DNA of 64,000 nucleotides from Silene conica (taxonomy: Eukaryota > Streptophyta > Magnoliopsida > Caryophyllales > Caryophyllaceae): the NCBI GenBank assembly GCA_029255685.2, contig CM055317.2:20778501-20842500 (forward strand), written 5' to 3'. Positions 22,657-34,100 of the stretch are shown in pieces. The notes beneath the pieces were generated by a model. The model was given only the letters and a program-made list of their open reading frames with translations. It had not been told where the DNA came from and made no database searches. A program made the translations under genes and the position numbers. Every line of letters begins with the position of its first letter. Position 1 is the stretch's first letter.

Positions 22657-25600
22657 TCAACATTTAGGCATGTCGGACGGAGGATCCAACATACACGACT
22701 CCGGTGTGTCTCCATTTTTGACGATGAATGCCATCTCCATTCCCCATGTTGCATGCCGTTCCAAATGACAATGCATGAACCAAACCCCTGTATAACCAAA
22801 TAAATAAATAAATAAACGCAGTACATGCTGAGTAATTTTTAAAAAGACAAGTGAGTATTTACCTGGATTATCAGCTCGGAATCTGATTGCTGTCCAACCC
22901 TTGTAGGGAACAACAATGGTGTTTTGTAATGGCGGGTCGACCAGATTAAAGTTCAGAGGATCCGTATCCTTGTTAAAGATCCCTAACCCTAACCCGACAA
23001 CATAGAAACTGTACCCGTGAAGGTGCATTGGATGGTCTGCTCCCGAAACCAAACCAGTCGTCTGAAAAATTATCTCCACAGTTGAATTATAATCCAGAAC
23101 TTTTACCTTTGTACCACGTTCCGGTGTTTCAAAGTCCAACGGTAATATTGTTGCCGAGTAATTGAACGTCAAGGGAGGGTTATTTGGAAAATTTGGTGTA
23201 AATTGACCGGTAATTCTATGATAATAAGCTTCAAGTAAATCAATCCTCGGCGATATAAAGGACACGTTATTGATACTAGTCGCGAGTTGGGTTTTATTGG
23301 GTCCGTGACAAGTATGATTCATCTCACACGGGAAAGTATTCATCGATAACGTGTAAAACAACCTCTTTGTAATATCTAAGGGAACTTGGATAGGAAAATC
23401 CTTACTCGACAAACTCCTAAACAACTTGGTAAATCTTACTACTGCAGCGGTGTCATTAAATAAAGGGAAAATAGGCATTTTTACCAGAGAGTCATTCATA
23501 CGACGATTTTTATTGTAATGAAGGATTCCAGTAGTTGTGGTGTTATCAAATACTTGTTTAGGTGTGCGTTCATAGGCGGACGCAGCCATGTAGTATTGGC
23601 TTGGAGCTTGATTCGCATTCAAAAGTACATCGATAGTCTGACCGGGAGATATAACAATGTAACTGGTTGTGAATGGCTTTGTGTAGCTACCGTCTGATCC
23701 AACAATTGTTAAATTATGATTTGCTATCCCAAAGAACATAATTTGCTGCATCACTGAGTTAATTATTCGTAAAAGATATTGTTTTCCTTGATCAACCTGC
23801 AACCTAAATGTGTCTACACATTGTACAAAATAGGGATTATGATATATCATTAGTAATAAATTTTTCAAGAATAAATCAACAAATATAAAGGATGTTGAAT
23901 GGTACATAGGTTTTATGAAAAAAAAAAATTCGTTGTAATTTGATTATGATGACTTTAGAGGAGTTAATGAAGAGTAAATTTATTTTTTTTGCGATAGAAG
24001 AAGAATAATACTCAATTTTAAAATTAGTTCAATTTAATATTTTCTCAATTTCAAATAAGGGTTATATTTATGGCCAAGTGGTGTAAAATATGAGTCGATT
24101 ATGCAATTTGAAGATTTGAAGATGATAAAATCATACCGCGGTTAGAGCAAGGATACAAATCACCAGGTTGACCATTGATTAGGTATGCATCTGAATTATT
24201 TGGGTCACCTCCACTTCCAATGAATGCATAAAACAGTCTTTGTATATCAACTTTCCACCATTCTCCTGCCATTCACATCAATTTCATTTTATTCAATATC
24301 ATTACAGTCCATAAAGGTTTTTTACGCAGTAGTACATATTGAACGGTAATTAACGACCGAGTACAATATTGGTCCATAATTTTATTCATCAGTCGATAAT
24401 TACAAGAGTAACCTATTTTAATATTGTTTTAGTTTATTTGACCCGCTAATGTTCTTACAAATATAAGTAAAAAGGAAAATGAGATAGTATAGTAAACAAA
24501 GAGCGCCTAATTTGATTGAAGGATTTTTCTAGGATGTTCTCTTCTGTTATTCAAATCTATAATCTACTCTCGATTTTGTAACATCACACAAAATATCTAT
24601 AAACTCAATAAATTGTTTTGCAAATGCCCTAAATGTTGAAAATTTTAAATTGTATATTGGACAGTTTTGGTTGATTACTCATCTAAAATACGTAGAGTTA
24701 CCAATATAATTTATCTTTTACTCGTATGTGTATAATTTTCTGTGACAATAATATCTAACTATACTAAAAAGCTGGAATTTGGATACTTAAAAATATTTTA
24801 GAAACTAATCTCAAAATTTACGGGTACGCTAGGCGCTAGATTTTTCTTTCTGAAATTTTTTGGTGTCCTTGGGGAGGAGGACGGTCCTGACACAAGAATT
24901 TTTCTTTCTTAAAAACGAGGATATACGTTTAGAATTTGGAAAAAACATACAAGAAATCCCTTAATCTAAGTTGTGAAATTGGACATGAATTATTTTGTCA
25001 AAACAATAAAAAGAAGTTACCTAAGATAATGGGAATTTGTAAATGAGGCTTGGGAAAAGGGTAAGAAGTTCCATGCTTAGGGTAGACAAAGATGGCACCA
25101 TGAACAGTAGCTCGAGTCCAATTGCTATGAGCATGCCACCAAAGAGTCCCTTCTTCATTTGAAAATATTACCTTTTGAGTAAACTTGCCTCCCGCCGGAA
25201 TCGGACATTGTGTTATATACTCCGGTCCATCTCCCCATGGATTTCTAGTCATTGCTACTCCATGCCTATTTATTCCACAATCAAAAAAGGTCGGTTTCAT
25301 CAAATGCATTACATACCAAATTAAAGTGCTATTCTATGTTAACCCTATTAAAAGATAGAACTTTTTGTTAAAATGGTGCTCAAATGCGGGTCGTTGCTCA
25401 AGGCATCGGTACAACAGGGAAGAAATCAACTCGCTCAAGCCATAGGTACAACAGGGAAGAAATCAACTCTAGTCGACATTTCCGCGAAACCGAAATCAGT
25501 GGTGAACGGCGATATTGCGGGTCGTTTTTTGGGCAAATCACGAAGCTAATGACTCAACCAAATATGTGAATACAATAAGGGAAGTGAGAAGGAGAGAATG

Positions 25601-26454
25601 AATGTTATATTTCGTATTTTGATGATCGGAGCAAAGAAAACGAAGGTCACGAATGTCGCTTGTCAATCCTCGCACTGTGCTAAGGAACATGTCGCTGTCC
25701 CAGACAACGACTAGTTCCATTTTCAAAAAAAAAAAAAATTAAAAAATAAGAAATGATGACGTGGAACCATTTTTGGTAAATAGTTTGAAACCGACGCCAA
25801 TTTGTTAAATAGTTCGTATTTGAGTACCATTTTAGCAAAAAGTTCTAAAAGATAGATAGAGGATCTATTTCATGTTCGTAACAATGACATGTAGTTGGAC
25901 GTGATATATATAATTACTCTCTTTCTCTCTTATTAAATAGTTTACGTTTGCTTTATTTTATGAAAATGTAAACTATTGACTGGACGGAAGAAGCTAGTTA
26001 GGGAGTTGCATGAAAAAAACAAGTTAAGTAATAATAAGCATAAAGAAGGTATGTATGGGATGTATAGTTGTATACCAATGGAGGGTGACATTATATTGGC
26101 CTTTGTTGAAGACATCAACGATAATTGTATCTCCTCTGTGAACATGTAAAGTTGGTCCCGGAAACTGCCCGTTTACCGTCAGGATGCTCTTTGTTTCACA
26201 AAGTCTCTTGAATGATGATTCTCTTAACTAATTCATCCAAAACAAAATCATATTCAATTAGTGATCGAGGTTTATAAACCTAGGAGTAGTTTAATTTGAA
26301 AAGTAAAATAGCGTAATGTAATAGTATTGAAACTCCAGGGTATGAGAACCTCGAAGCGGTATCGAGCAACGGCGGCTTGGCAGCAATAAAAGACGACATT
26401 AGAGAACAAGATAAATAGTATGAGAACCTCTACTATGATGGTGGTAGACCTCAT
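22657..26454 (-). CDS. Laccase, LAC14/LAC15-like multicopper oxidase
   Basis: Secreted multicopper oxidase that oxidises phenolics with reduction of O2 to water. Six exons on the minus strand: 26454-26350, 26227-26076, 25265-25021, 24265-24137, 23813-22863, 22787-22657; together 571 codons with the stop, normal for a plant laccase. Residues 1 to about 27 form a signal peptide with a long hydrophobic core. The four copper motifs are present: HWHG across the exon 2/3 junction, WWHAHSNW in exon 3, HPMHLHG in exon 5, [12 protein letters not shown] in exon 6. The axial position of the last motif is Met, whereas most plant lignin laccases have Leu; Met and the general sequence suggest the LAC14/15 clade (inference). 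Intron 2 holds a MULE-type MITE. Intron 5 (22788-22862, 75 bp) is open in frame. The gene appears intact. Confidence 0.93.
25358..25845. mobile_element. MULE-type MITE in laccase intron 2
   Basis: 488-bp unit with inverted ends of about 28 bp (left starts GAACTTTTTGTTAAAATGG, right ends CCATTTTAGCAAAAAGTTC) and perfect 9-bp duplications TAAAAGATA at 25349-25357 and 25846-25854. It contains two tandem copies of a roughly 36-bp word with GGTACAACAGGGAAG. No coding capacity. Confidence 0.88.
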
Positions 26455-26617
26455 TCAAATTAATGCCTTTACTTTTATAACACAAATTGCTTAACTTAAT
26501 TTCAGCGTCTAATGGAGTACTCCCTAATATATAGCATAAATGTGTGTGGATGCATGCATGCATGCATGCAAGTGGAATACGTACTGCAATTTAAACAAAT
26601 TAAAGATGAACGTCATC
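26455..26617 (-). promoter_or_regulatory. Laccase proximal promoter with (TGCA)5 RY-type block
   Basis: Only about 165 bp separate the laccase ATG from the Copia insertion. The interval has a TATA-like CTATATATTA (minus strand, 26525-26534, about 75 bp before the ATG) and an uninterrupted TGCA x5 block at 26551-26570, which includes several overlapping RY motifs CATGCATG. RY motifs are bound by B3 factors of the ABI3/FUS3/LEC2 group in seeds. A seed role for this gene is inference. Confidence 0.45.
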
Positions 26618-27124
26618 AATCATGTTAGGACCGACTTAGGCTAGGCTGCTATACTTTAATACTCCATGTTTTATTGGGTCAAAGGCTGCTATAGTTTAAT
26701 ACTATGTTTTATTGGGCTTTGACCCCGTTGTCGTTTGTATTTAGAGGAAATTAACAATTACGACTACAAAACTACTTCTTTCTTTAAATTTATCAACTTC
26801 ACACATTCATGAATCACCAAAACATATCAAAAAGCAAAATTTATAACAATAAAATTAAAAAATAATAAAATTTTCAACCATCACTACCAACAGTCGAACA
26901 TTTAACATTCAACATTCAACATACAACAACAAACAAAAAGCAATTAAATCATACAAAAAGCAAATTAAAACAATAAACTGATAGTTTATTATTATAATAA
27001 AACGAAATTAATTAAATTCATGAAAATACCAATTAAATTGACTCAATGTGGAATTCGCATCAACTAGTCTGAGAAACCTAATTTATGTGTTTTAAAGTCT
27101 AATTTCTAATTTCAAACCCCCTAA

Positions 27125-27419
27125 GGGCTTGTTTGGTTACCCATTAAAATCATGGGATGTTGAACTTCCCGGGAAGTGTAAAATTATGTTGTTGTTTGGT
27201 TGCCAATATCATGGGAAGTAGAACTTCCCACATGAATTTACTTCCTCCATTATATGGGAAGTTACTCACCAAGTCCCCCCTTGGTCAATAGAACTTCCCG
27301 CATGAATTAACTTCCCATATGCGAACCAAACACTTTTTGCGAATTCACATGAATTGGAAATTCATGTGATCTTGAAGTTCGCGGGAACTTTAATTCCCCT
27401 ATGTCAACCAAACAAGCCC
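27125..27419. mobile_element. Harbinger-type MITE nested in the MULE-type element
   Basis: 295-bp unit with ends GGGCTTGTTTGGTT and AACCAAACAAGCCC and TAA duplications at 27122-27124 and 27420-27422. The body is rich in GAACTTCCC words. Confidence 0.85.
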
Positions 27420-27699
27420 TAAATCTGGGTTCAAACCCCCCCAAATTTGGGTTCAAAACCCCGAAATCACAGTAAAAAATCTAATTTCTGGGTTTGATTG
27501 TGTGGTGAATAAAGAAATGCGAAAGATTAAGTCAGCTGGCCCATACATGATGCCGTGTGAAAGTTGATAGATGGGTACCCAAATCTGGGTTCAAATTAAA
27601 ACCTCCAATTTTGGGTTCAAAACCCCAAATGAATGACTAGATTATTGTTTGAGATTAATTTGATAGATGGTTATCAAAATTTATAGGAGATTTATTGGT

Positions 27700-27935
27700 G
27701 ATGAAAAGGAAAGGATGTATGAAGATGAGGATGAAATGTATGAATGAGGTGAGGTAAAAACAAGAAAGAAGGTAAAAATGAGGGAGAAATGTGTATGAAG
27801 ATGAAGGGATGTATGAAGATAAATGTATGAATGTATGAAGATGAATGTATAAAAGTATGAAGATGAATGTATGAAGATGGAGGGATGTATGAAGATAAAT
27901 TTATGAATGTATGAAGATGAATAATGTAAGAAGAT
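27700..27935 (+). repeat. GTATGAAGATGAAT minisatellite
   Basis: Degenerate tandem copies of a 12-16 bp unit built on GTATGAAGATGAATGTA inside the MULE-type element. Open frames on the opposite strand are by-products of the repeat. The related element at 51399-58116 does not show this expansion. Confidence 0.75.
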
Positions 27936-28223
27936 GGATGAGGTAAAAATAGGAGAGCAGAAGGGCAAATTCGTCCAAAAAATACGACTAAATTAAAAAT
28001 ATTCAATTTTTGATGGAATATGCTCCTTGTGCGTCAGTTTGGGAAAATTTTTTGATTAGAGTACATCTTTTGAGGGTAAAAAATTTAAAAAGTTTTCATA
28101 AGGGAGTTAATTTTAAAAAGTGGTATATTGAGGGGAGTTTTTGTTGATTTACTCTTGTATTTATATGCATTGGTTTAATGAGAAAGATAAGACAATCATT
28201 CTACCTAAAATACAACTTTAACA

Positions 28224-28235
28224 TGGTATTAGAGC
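28224..28235 (+). other. Primer binding site (initiator tRNA-Met type)
   Basis: TGGTATTAGAGC directly after the 5' LTR end matches the usual plant Copia primer binding site TGGTATCAGAGC with one change. Confidence 0.85.
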
Positions 28236-28281
28236 ACCTTCTACAACCCTAAGCCTACCACTTTTCGCCTTCCCTTTCAAG

Positions 28282-30637
28282 ATGACACACGAATCATCGC
28301 CCTCTACCAAAATTGATCAACCCAAGATTGATCCTCTATCCCTTTACTCTCTGGTTAATCAAGAGGGTCCCGGTCAGTCCATTACTCACATCAAACTTAC
28401 GACGATAATTATGAAGAATGGCGTCGTTCTATGCGTACGTCCCTTAAATCGCGCCGAAAGTTTGGATTTTGCGACGGTTCACTTGTTAAGCCCACTGACG
28501 GCTTTCACCTTGAGCAATGGGAGATTGTTTATTGCACGATTGTCCAATGGCTCATGAACTCCATCGATGCTTCTGTCAAGACTTCATTCGGTTTGATACA
28601 CCGAGGATGCATGTGCTCTCTGGCGTGACTTGGAGGAACGCTTCTCTGTCGTGGATGGGCCTCGTATTCATGCTCTAAAGGCTCAACTCCATTACTGTTG
28701 ACAGACTAAAGGGATGTCCGTCACCACCTACTTTGGCGATCTCAAGGTATTATGCGATGCTCTTGCTAATTACGAGCCGCCCTTCGCCTGTAAGTGTGGA
28801 CGTTGTTCATGTGGTATTGCTAAGGGCACATTTGCACCTGTTGTCAAAGTGGTTACTATTCATTCTTTTCGTGTTGTTGCTACTGTTAAAAATTGGGAAC
28901 TACATCAGATGAATGTTCATAATGCGTTCCTGCATGGTAACCTCGATGAAGAAGTCTATATGAAGCTTCCTCCGAGTTTCAGCAAGGGAAAAGACGGTAA
29001 GGTCTGTCGTTTACGTAAATCTCTCTATGGTTTACGAGAGGCTCCCCGTTGTTGGTTTGCCAAATTGGTTACCGCTTTGCGCAGTTGTGGGTTTCTCTAG
29101 TCCTATTCTAACTATTCATTGTTTAGTTTCTCCAAAGACGAGGTTTGTCACCAAGTCTTAGCTTTTGTGGATGATCTTATCATTGCGGGGAATAATTCTG
29201 TTGCCATGTCAGAATTCAAAGCTTATGTTCGCAATTGTTTTCTTATGAAAGACTTGGGTGTTTTGAAGTATTTTCCGGCATCGAACTTGCTCGCAGTTCT
29301 GAGGGAATTTTCTTAAATCAGCGAAAGTATATTCTTGATATCGTATCTGAAACCGGCCTTTTGGGTGCTAAACCCACCGCCACTCTTATTGAACAACACC
29401 ACAAACTTGGGCTGGCGTCGGGTGCTTTTCTCGACAATGTGGCGTCTTATAGACGACTTGTTGGCCGTTTAGTCTATCTTGATGTCACTAGACCTGATCG
29501 CTCTTAGGCCGTTTATATTTTATCTCGTCACTTAAGCGCTCCACATAAGGAACATATATGGATGCCGCTCTTCGTGTGGTTCGCTAACTTAAGGCTTTGT
29601 TTGGATTGGAGGATTTGGAGGGAAAGGGAAAGGGAGGGGAGGAAAAGGGAGGGATCAACTTTCCCTTGTTTGGATACAATATTTAGAGGGAGAGAAATGA
29701 GGGGGGGAAAGAAATGGAAGAATGCATTTTCTCTTCTTTAGAACAAATTAATTTCTTTCCTTAGGAGGTAAGATTTGGAAGGAAAACCATTATACTCATT
29801 TAAATTATGAAAAGATAATTTTACTCTTATCAAAAAATGTAATACATTCACAATTGAGAACAATTATGTTAGATATTTTTAACAATATACATTCACAAAC
29901 ATATTTTTACCTCATCATATTTCATAGCATCCTTCATCCAATATATCATGTCCCTCTTACATCACTTCCATTTTCCTCTCAACAATTTCATTATCCAAAC
30001 AACCACATTTTCCCTCCCCTCACCTCCCTTTCCCTCCCCTCCACTCACCTCCATTTCCCTCCCCTCCCTTTCCCTCTTAAAATTGTATCCAAACACACCC
30101 TAAGGATAACTCGGGTCAAGGAGTCTTGTTACGCTCAGATAGGGGTTTTGAGGTCTCTGGGTGGTGTGATTCAGATTGGGGTGGTTGTCCTTTGACTCAG
30201 AGGTTTGTCACTTGCTGGATTGTTTTTCTTAGCTCCTCCCCTATTTCCTGGAAAACTAAGAAACGAAAAACCGTCTCTCTGTCATAAGAGAGAAGACGAA
30301 TATAGAGCTATGACTGCTGTTCTTTGCGAATTAAAATGGGCTCAAGGACTTCTCTTAAGTCTTGGTGTCTCTGTTAGTTGTCCCATGCATATTCATTGCG
30401 ACAGTTAGTCTTCTCTACATATTGCTCAAAATTCGGTTTTTCATAAGAGAACCTACCAAACATATTGAGATTGGTTGTCATTTCATTCGGGATGCAATCG
30501 CTGCTGGCCTTGTCACACCTTCTTGCGTCAATACTCATCATCGGCTAGCTGATATTTTTACGAAAGCTTTAGCCTCATCGCAATTTCTTTTTCTCCTTCG
30601 TAAATTGGGCATTCTTAAGCTCCATACTCCAGTTTAA
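28282..30637 (+). pseudogene. Copia gag-pol remnant with large internal deletion
   Basis: It starts with a gag N-terminus (near 28282-28830) broken by frameshifts and stops. At about 28825-28832 it jumps from the gag region after the motif CKCGRCSCG straight into reverse transcriptase (TFAPVVK, HQMNVHNAFLHG, KSLYGLREAPRCW), so protease, integrase and the first reverse transcriptase blocks are missing. A catalytic-region motif FVDDLIIAG is near 29164. RNase H follows, split by a MITE at 29593-30100, and ends with a RLADIFTKAL motif near 30543. Several stops and frameshifts make it non-functional. Confidence 0.85.
29593..30100. mobile_element. Harbinger-type MITE in the Copia RNase H region
   Basis: 508-bp unit, ends GGCTTTGTTTGGAT and ATCCAAACACACCC, TAA duplications at 29590-29592 and 30101-30103. 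Removing it and one TAA restores the spacing expected in the RNase H region. Subterminal DNA is rich in GGGAGGGAAA purine/pyrimidine tracts in opposite orientation at the two ends. Confidence 0.8.
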
Positions 30638-30643
30638 AGGGGG

Positions 30644-31091
30644 TGTTATGACCGAGTTAGCTGCTATAGTTTAATACTCCCTCTTATTCCATATTTTCTT
30701 CCCTATTTCCTAAAGCGGATTATTCAGGTTTTCTTCCCCTTTCCTATTTTGGAAACTTTTATTCTTATTTTATTCATTTCTCTCTCATATTATCAAACCT
30801 CACTCAACCTTTTTACTCCTATTTTATTCCTTTTTAATGTTTTTGGCCCCACAATTTCTTATTTAATTCCTAATTATTCATCCCTCTCTCTTATCACCAA
30901 ACCCCACCCAATTTTTTACACTTATTTTATTCTCCACCTTAATATTTGTGCCAAATACAAAAGGGAAGAAAATATGGAATAGGAGGGAGTATGTTTTATT
31001 GGACTTTGACCCAGTTGTCGTATTGTATTTATATGTATTGGTTTAATGAGAAAGACAAGACAATTATTCTACCTAAAATACAACTTTAACT
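30644..31091 (+). repeat. 3' LTR of the deleted Copia element
   Basis: It begins TGTTATGACCGA after an AAAGGGGG tract and ends TTTAACT, where the 5' LTR has TTTAACA; the final A to T change precedes the AATCA duplication. It is interrupted by a Stowaway MITE at 30677-30989. Confidence 0.85.
30677..30989. mobile_element. Stowaway MITE in the Copia 3' LTR
   Basis: 313-bp unit with ends CTCCCTCTTATTCCATATTT and AAATATGGAATAGGAGGGAG, flanked by TA at 30675-30676 and 30990-30991. The 5' LTR has the empty site. Confidence 0.88.
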
Positions 31092-31120
31092 AATCAATTA
31101 TTATTCATTGGATGCATGCA

Positions 31121-34100
31121 CAGGGGCGGACCCACACTAAGGCATGGTGTAGCAACTGCTACACCAAAAAAAAAAAAATTTGCTTACGGTGGAAAATTTT
31201 GCCACACCAAAAAATTTAAAAAAATCTCTTTTTTTATTATTCTCTACTCTAAATCAGAATCAAATCCCTAAATAATCTCACTTGTATTCCTAAAAATCTG
31301 ATGAATTAATTGTTTCCATTAGTTTAGAGATCTACCAAAAAAACAGTCTCCAAAAACTTATTATCTCCCTTTTTCATCTATATATTTCTTTTAATTTTCA
31401 TAACTTTTCAAAACTCAAAATTCTTATTTCTTAATTAGTATGGCAGATCCAACCTCGGAAGTGACTGAACTCACTGAAGCAGCGCTTCATCTAACGCCCG
31501 ACTCGCCGCCGGCAACCGGGTCACAGTCGCGTCGCCCCACCACCACAAATCCGTCAGGTAATTTCAAATTTTACCTCTTGTTCGCTGTTTTTAGCGATTT
31601 AACTTCATTTGTATTGTAATTGGGTAATCGGTTGATTGAATGTTTGTTATTATGCTTCCTAGATTTGTATATTGTATTTGTAATTAGATATTTGGGTAGC
31701 TATTTTTAAAAAAATTGTATGAAAGATTGTAAATTTGTAATTTTGGGGACGGTAATTTTGGGAACGTTAATGGGGACTGGGATTGGATTGGGATTTGGGG
31801 AGGGTAATGGACTAATGTTAAAGACGAAAGGACGAGTAGAGGAAATTTGTTGAAGGAAGTAGTGAATGGTTAATGACTTAATGGTATATGGAAATTGGCT
31901 GTTAAAGTAGGAGAATAAGATTTTGGGAAGACAAATTTTGACAAATCAAAGGATTGTCAGACAAGTTGTGCGTCCTTTAAGAATAAGACGACACAGTTTT
32001 GGTATTTTATTTACACAATTTTTAGAATAAGACGGTCTCACAACCTATTTTTATAATAATTTTGTTCATATAATATTAATAAATGAGTTTTTTTTTATAT
32101 AAAGGGTCCGTCTTAAGTCTTACGTGTTAGACCGTCTCACAGAAGAGTTACTGTTTTATTTGTCTTTTACGGATAGTATCGTCTTAAATGAAATTTTTGA
32201 ATCTAAAGTGTTTGAGTGAATTTCTTTGTTTTTAGTTGAACTTTTGAGGTAATAAGTAGACTAATCGCACATTATTTGACATATGACTTTAGGTCTCAAA
32301 TCAAAAAGAAAAAAAGATGGAGTAATTACAAGTTTTTTCTCGAAAAAAAATTCCAAATCAAATGAAGAATCAACTCAATCGAGTGGCCAAAGTTCTTCGC
32401 CACTTAATGTTAATACTCCAGAAGGTGAAACTCATGAGCGAGGTAATTCAAACCCGACATCACAACCTTCTATTGTACTAAGATTAAGTGAAAGTGAGAT
32501 TGCATTGTTTCCAAATGATCCGGGATTGAGGAAAAAAATATCAGATTATCATCCTAATGATAAGGAAATAGTCCAAAGGGAATATATCCGTAGAGGTCCT
32601 TGTCAACCAAAAGATTACAATTTTCCTCAAAAACTTATAGGCAAGGCACAACAGAAATTTAAGGGTGAGTGGTTTAAAAACTTTGAGTCTTGGCTTGAAT
32701 ATAGTCAAGCGAAAGATGTCGCCTATTGTTTTGTTTGTTATCTTTTCAAAAAAGATAATGCGGTAGGAGGTGATGTCTTTGTTAGTGATGGATTTAAAAC
32801 CTGGAGTAGAACCGAGGGCTTTAACAACCATGTTGGTAATCACAAGAGCGCTCACAACAATGCTATGAGAGATCTTGATAATTTCAAGAAGCAAAAATAT
32901 TCCATAGTATCAAGGTTTGAAAATCATTCCACCGCAACTAAAAGTGCATATCTTACTCGTTTAGAAGCTTCTATTAAAACTACAAGGTTTCTTTTATTAC
33001 AAGGATTGTCATTTCGTGGTCATAATGAAAAAGAGACTTCGTTGAATAGGGGAAACTTTGTTGAGCTTTTAAAACTTCTTGCAGAACATGACCAAAAAAT
33101 AGCCAAAACTGTCTTAGAAAATGCGCCTAAAAATTGCATATTGGCATCTTCTAAAATCCAAAAACAAATTGTTAATGCTTGTGCAATGGAGACAACTATG
33201 AAGATTGTGAAAGAACTTGATAGCGGTTTTTTTGGTATTCTCGCCGATGAGTCGGCTGATGTAGCTGATAAAGAACAAATGACTCTTTGTTTAAGATTCG
33301 TTGATAAAAAAGGACAAGTGAAAGAGAGGTTTTTTGGTATTGTGCACGTAGATGACACTACGTCATTAACATTGATGGAAGCTATTTATGAGTTACTTAA
33401 ACAATATTCTCTCACTTTTTCGAAAGTTCGGGGTCAAGGTTATGTTGGTGCTAGTAATATGAAAGGTTCAAGTAATGGGCTCAAAACTTTAATTTTGAAC
33501 GAATCTCCAAGTGCGTATTATGTTCATTGTTTTGCCCATCAACTCCAATTAATACTTGTTGCTGTTGCTAAAAAGAATTGTGATTGTAGTTGGTTGTTTG
33601 AAACCCTTGCAAATTTGTTGAATTTGGTTGGAAGTTCACCCAAGCGAAAAGAAATTCTTAAAGCAAGACAAGCTGAACAAGTGTTGAAAGAAATTGAGGT
33701 AAGAGAAATTGAATCAGGTAGTGGTTTAAATCAAGAGTTGGGATTGAGTAGACCAGGTGATACTCGATGGCATTCTCATTTTAAAACGATCTTACGTATG
33801 CTTACGATGTACTCTTCCATACTTGATGCGATTGATACAACTGGAGAGATTTCTAGTGGGATTGACACTGTAAAGGCAGAGTCCATTTCTTATGCTTTGA
33901 GGACGTTTGATTTTGTATTTGTTGCTCAATTAATGGTGACTATTTTTGGGGTAAGGAATGAGTTAAACATTGCATTGCAAAAAAAAGAGCAAGATATTGT
34001 GAATGCTGTAAAGCTTGTGGATGTGACAAAATGCTCTTTGCAAAGGATAAGAGATAATGGATGGGATGCTCACCTAGAAAAGGTCAGTATATTTTGCTTG

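Larger units (their letters stand above)
26744..28154. mobile_element. MULE-type non-autonomous element in the Copia 5' LTR
   Basis: 1411-bp unit with ends GAGGAAATTAACAA and TTGTTGATTTACTC and perfect 9-bp duplications TTGTATTTA (26735-26743, 28155-28163). The uninterrupted 3' LTR shows the empty site. Internal words (GGGTTTGATTGTGTGGTGAA; GACTAGATTATTGTTTGAGA) are shared with the element at 51399-58116, so the two are one family. It encodes nothing recognisable and contains a minisatellite and a nested MITE. Confidence 0.85.
26623..28223 (+). repeat. 5' LTR of the deleted Copia element (interrupted)
   Basis: LTR sequence occupies 26623-26743 and 28155-28223; the MULE-type element and its duplicated 9 bp lie between. 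It lacks the Stowaway insertion found in the 3' LTR, and shows a short internal duplication around CTGCTATAGTTTAATACT. Confidence 0.85.
26623..31091 (+). mobile_element. Deleted Copia element in the laccase upstream region, split by four DNA transposons
   Basis: LTRs start TGTTAGGACCGA (26623) and TGTTATGACCGA (30644). The target duplication AATCA is found at 26618-26622 and 31092-31096. The primer binding site TGGTATTAGAGC (28224-28235) follows the 5' LTR directly, and a polypurine tract AAAGGGGG precedes the 3' LTR. The coding part has lost protease, integrase and the first part of reverse transcriptase. A MULE-type element splits the 5' LTR, a Harbinger-type MITE splits RNase H, and a Stowaway MITE sits in the 3' LTR; a further MITE is nested in the MULE. 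The insertion begins 169 bp upstream of the laccase ATG, transcribing away from it. Confidence 0.88.

Noticed and set aside
22657-23907. A 416-codon laccase frame with its own start at 23907
   Set aside because: The first 30 or so codons are intron 4 sequence and 25 codons are intron 5; upstream exons with signal peptide and copper motifs are present.
27681-28006. Two overlapping minus-strand frames rich in Ser, Ile and His
   Set aside because: They are the reverse reading of the GTATGAAGATGAAT minisatellite.
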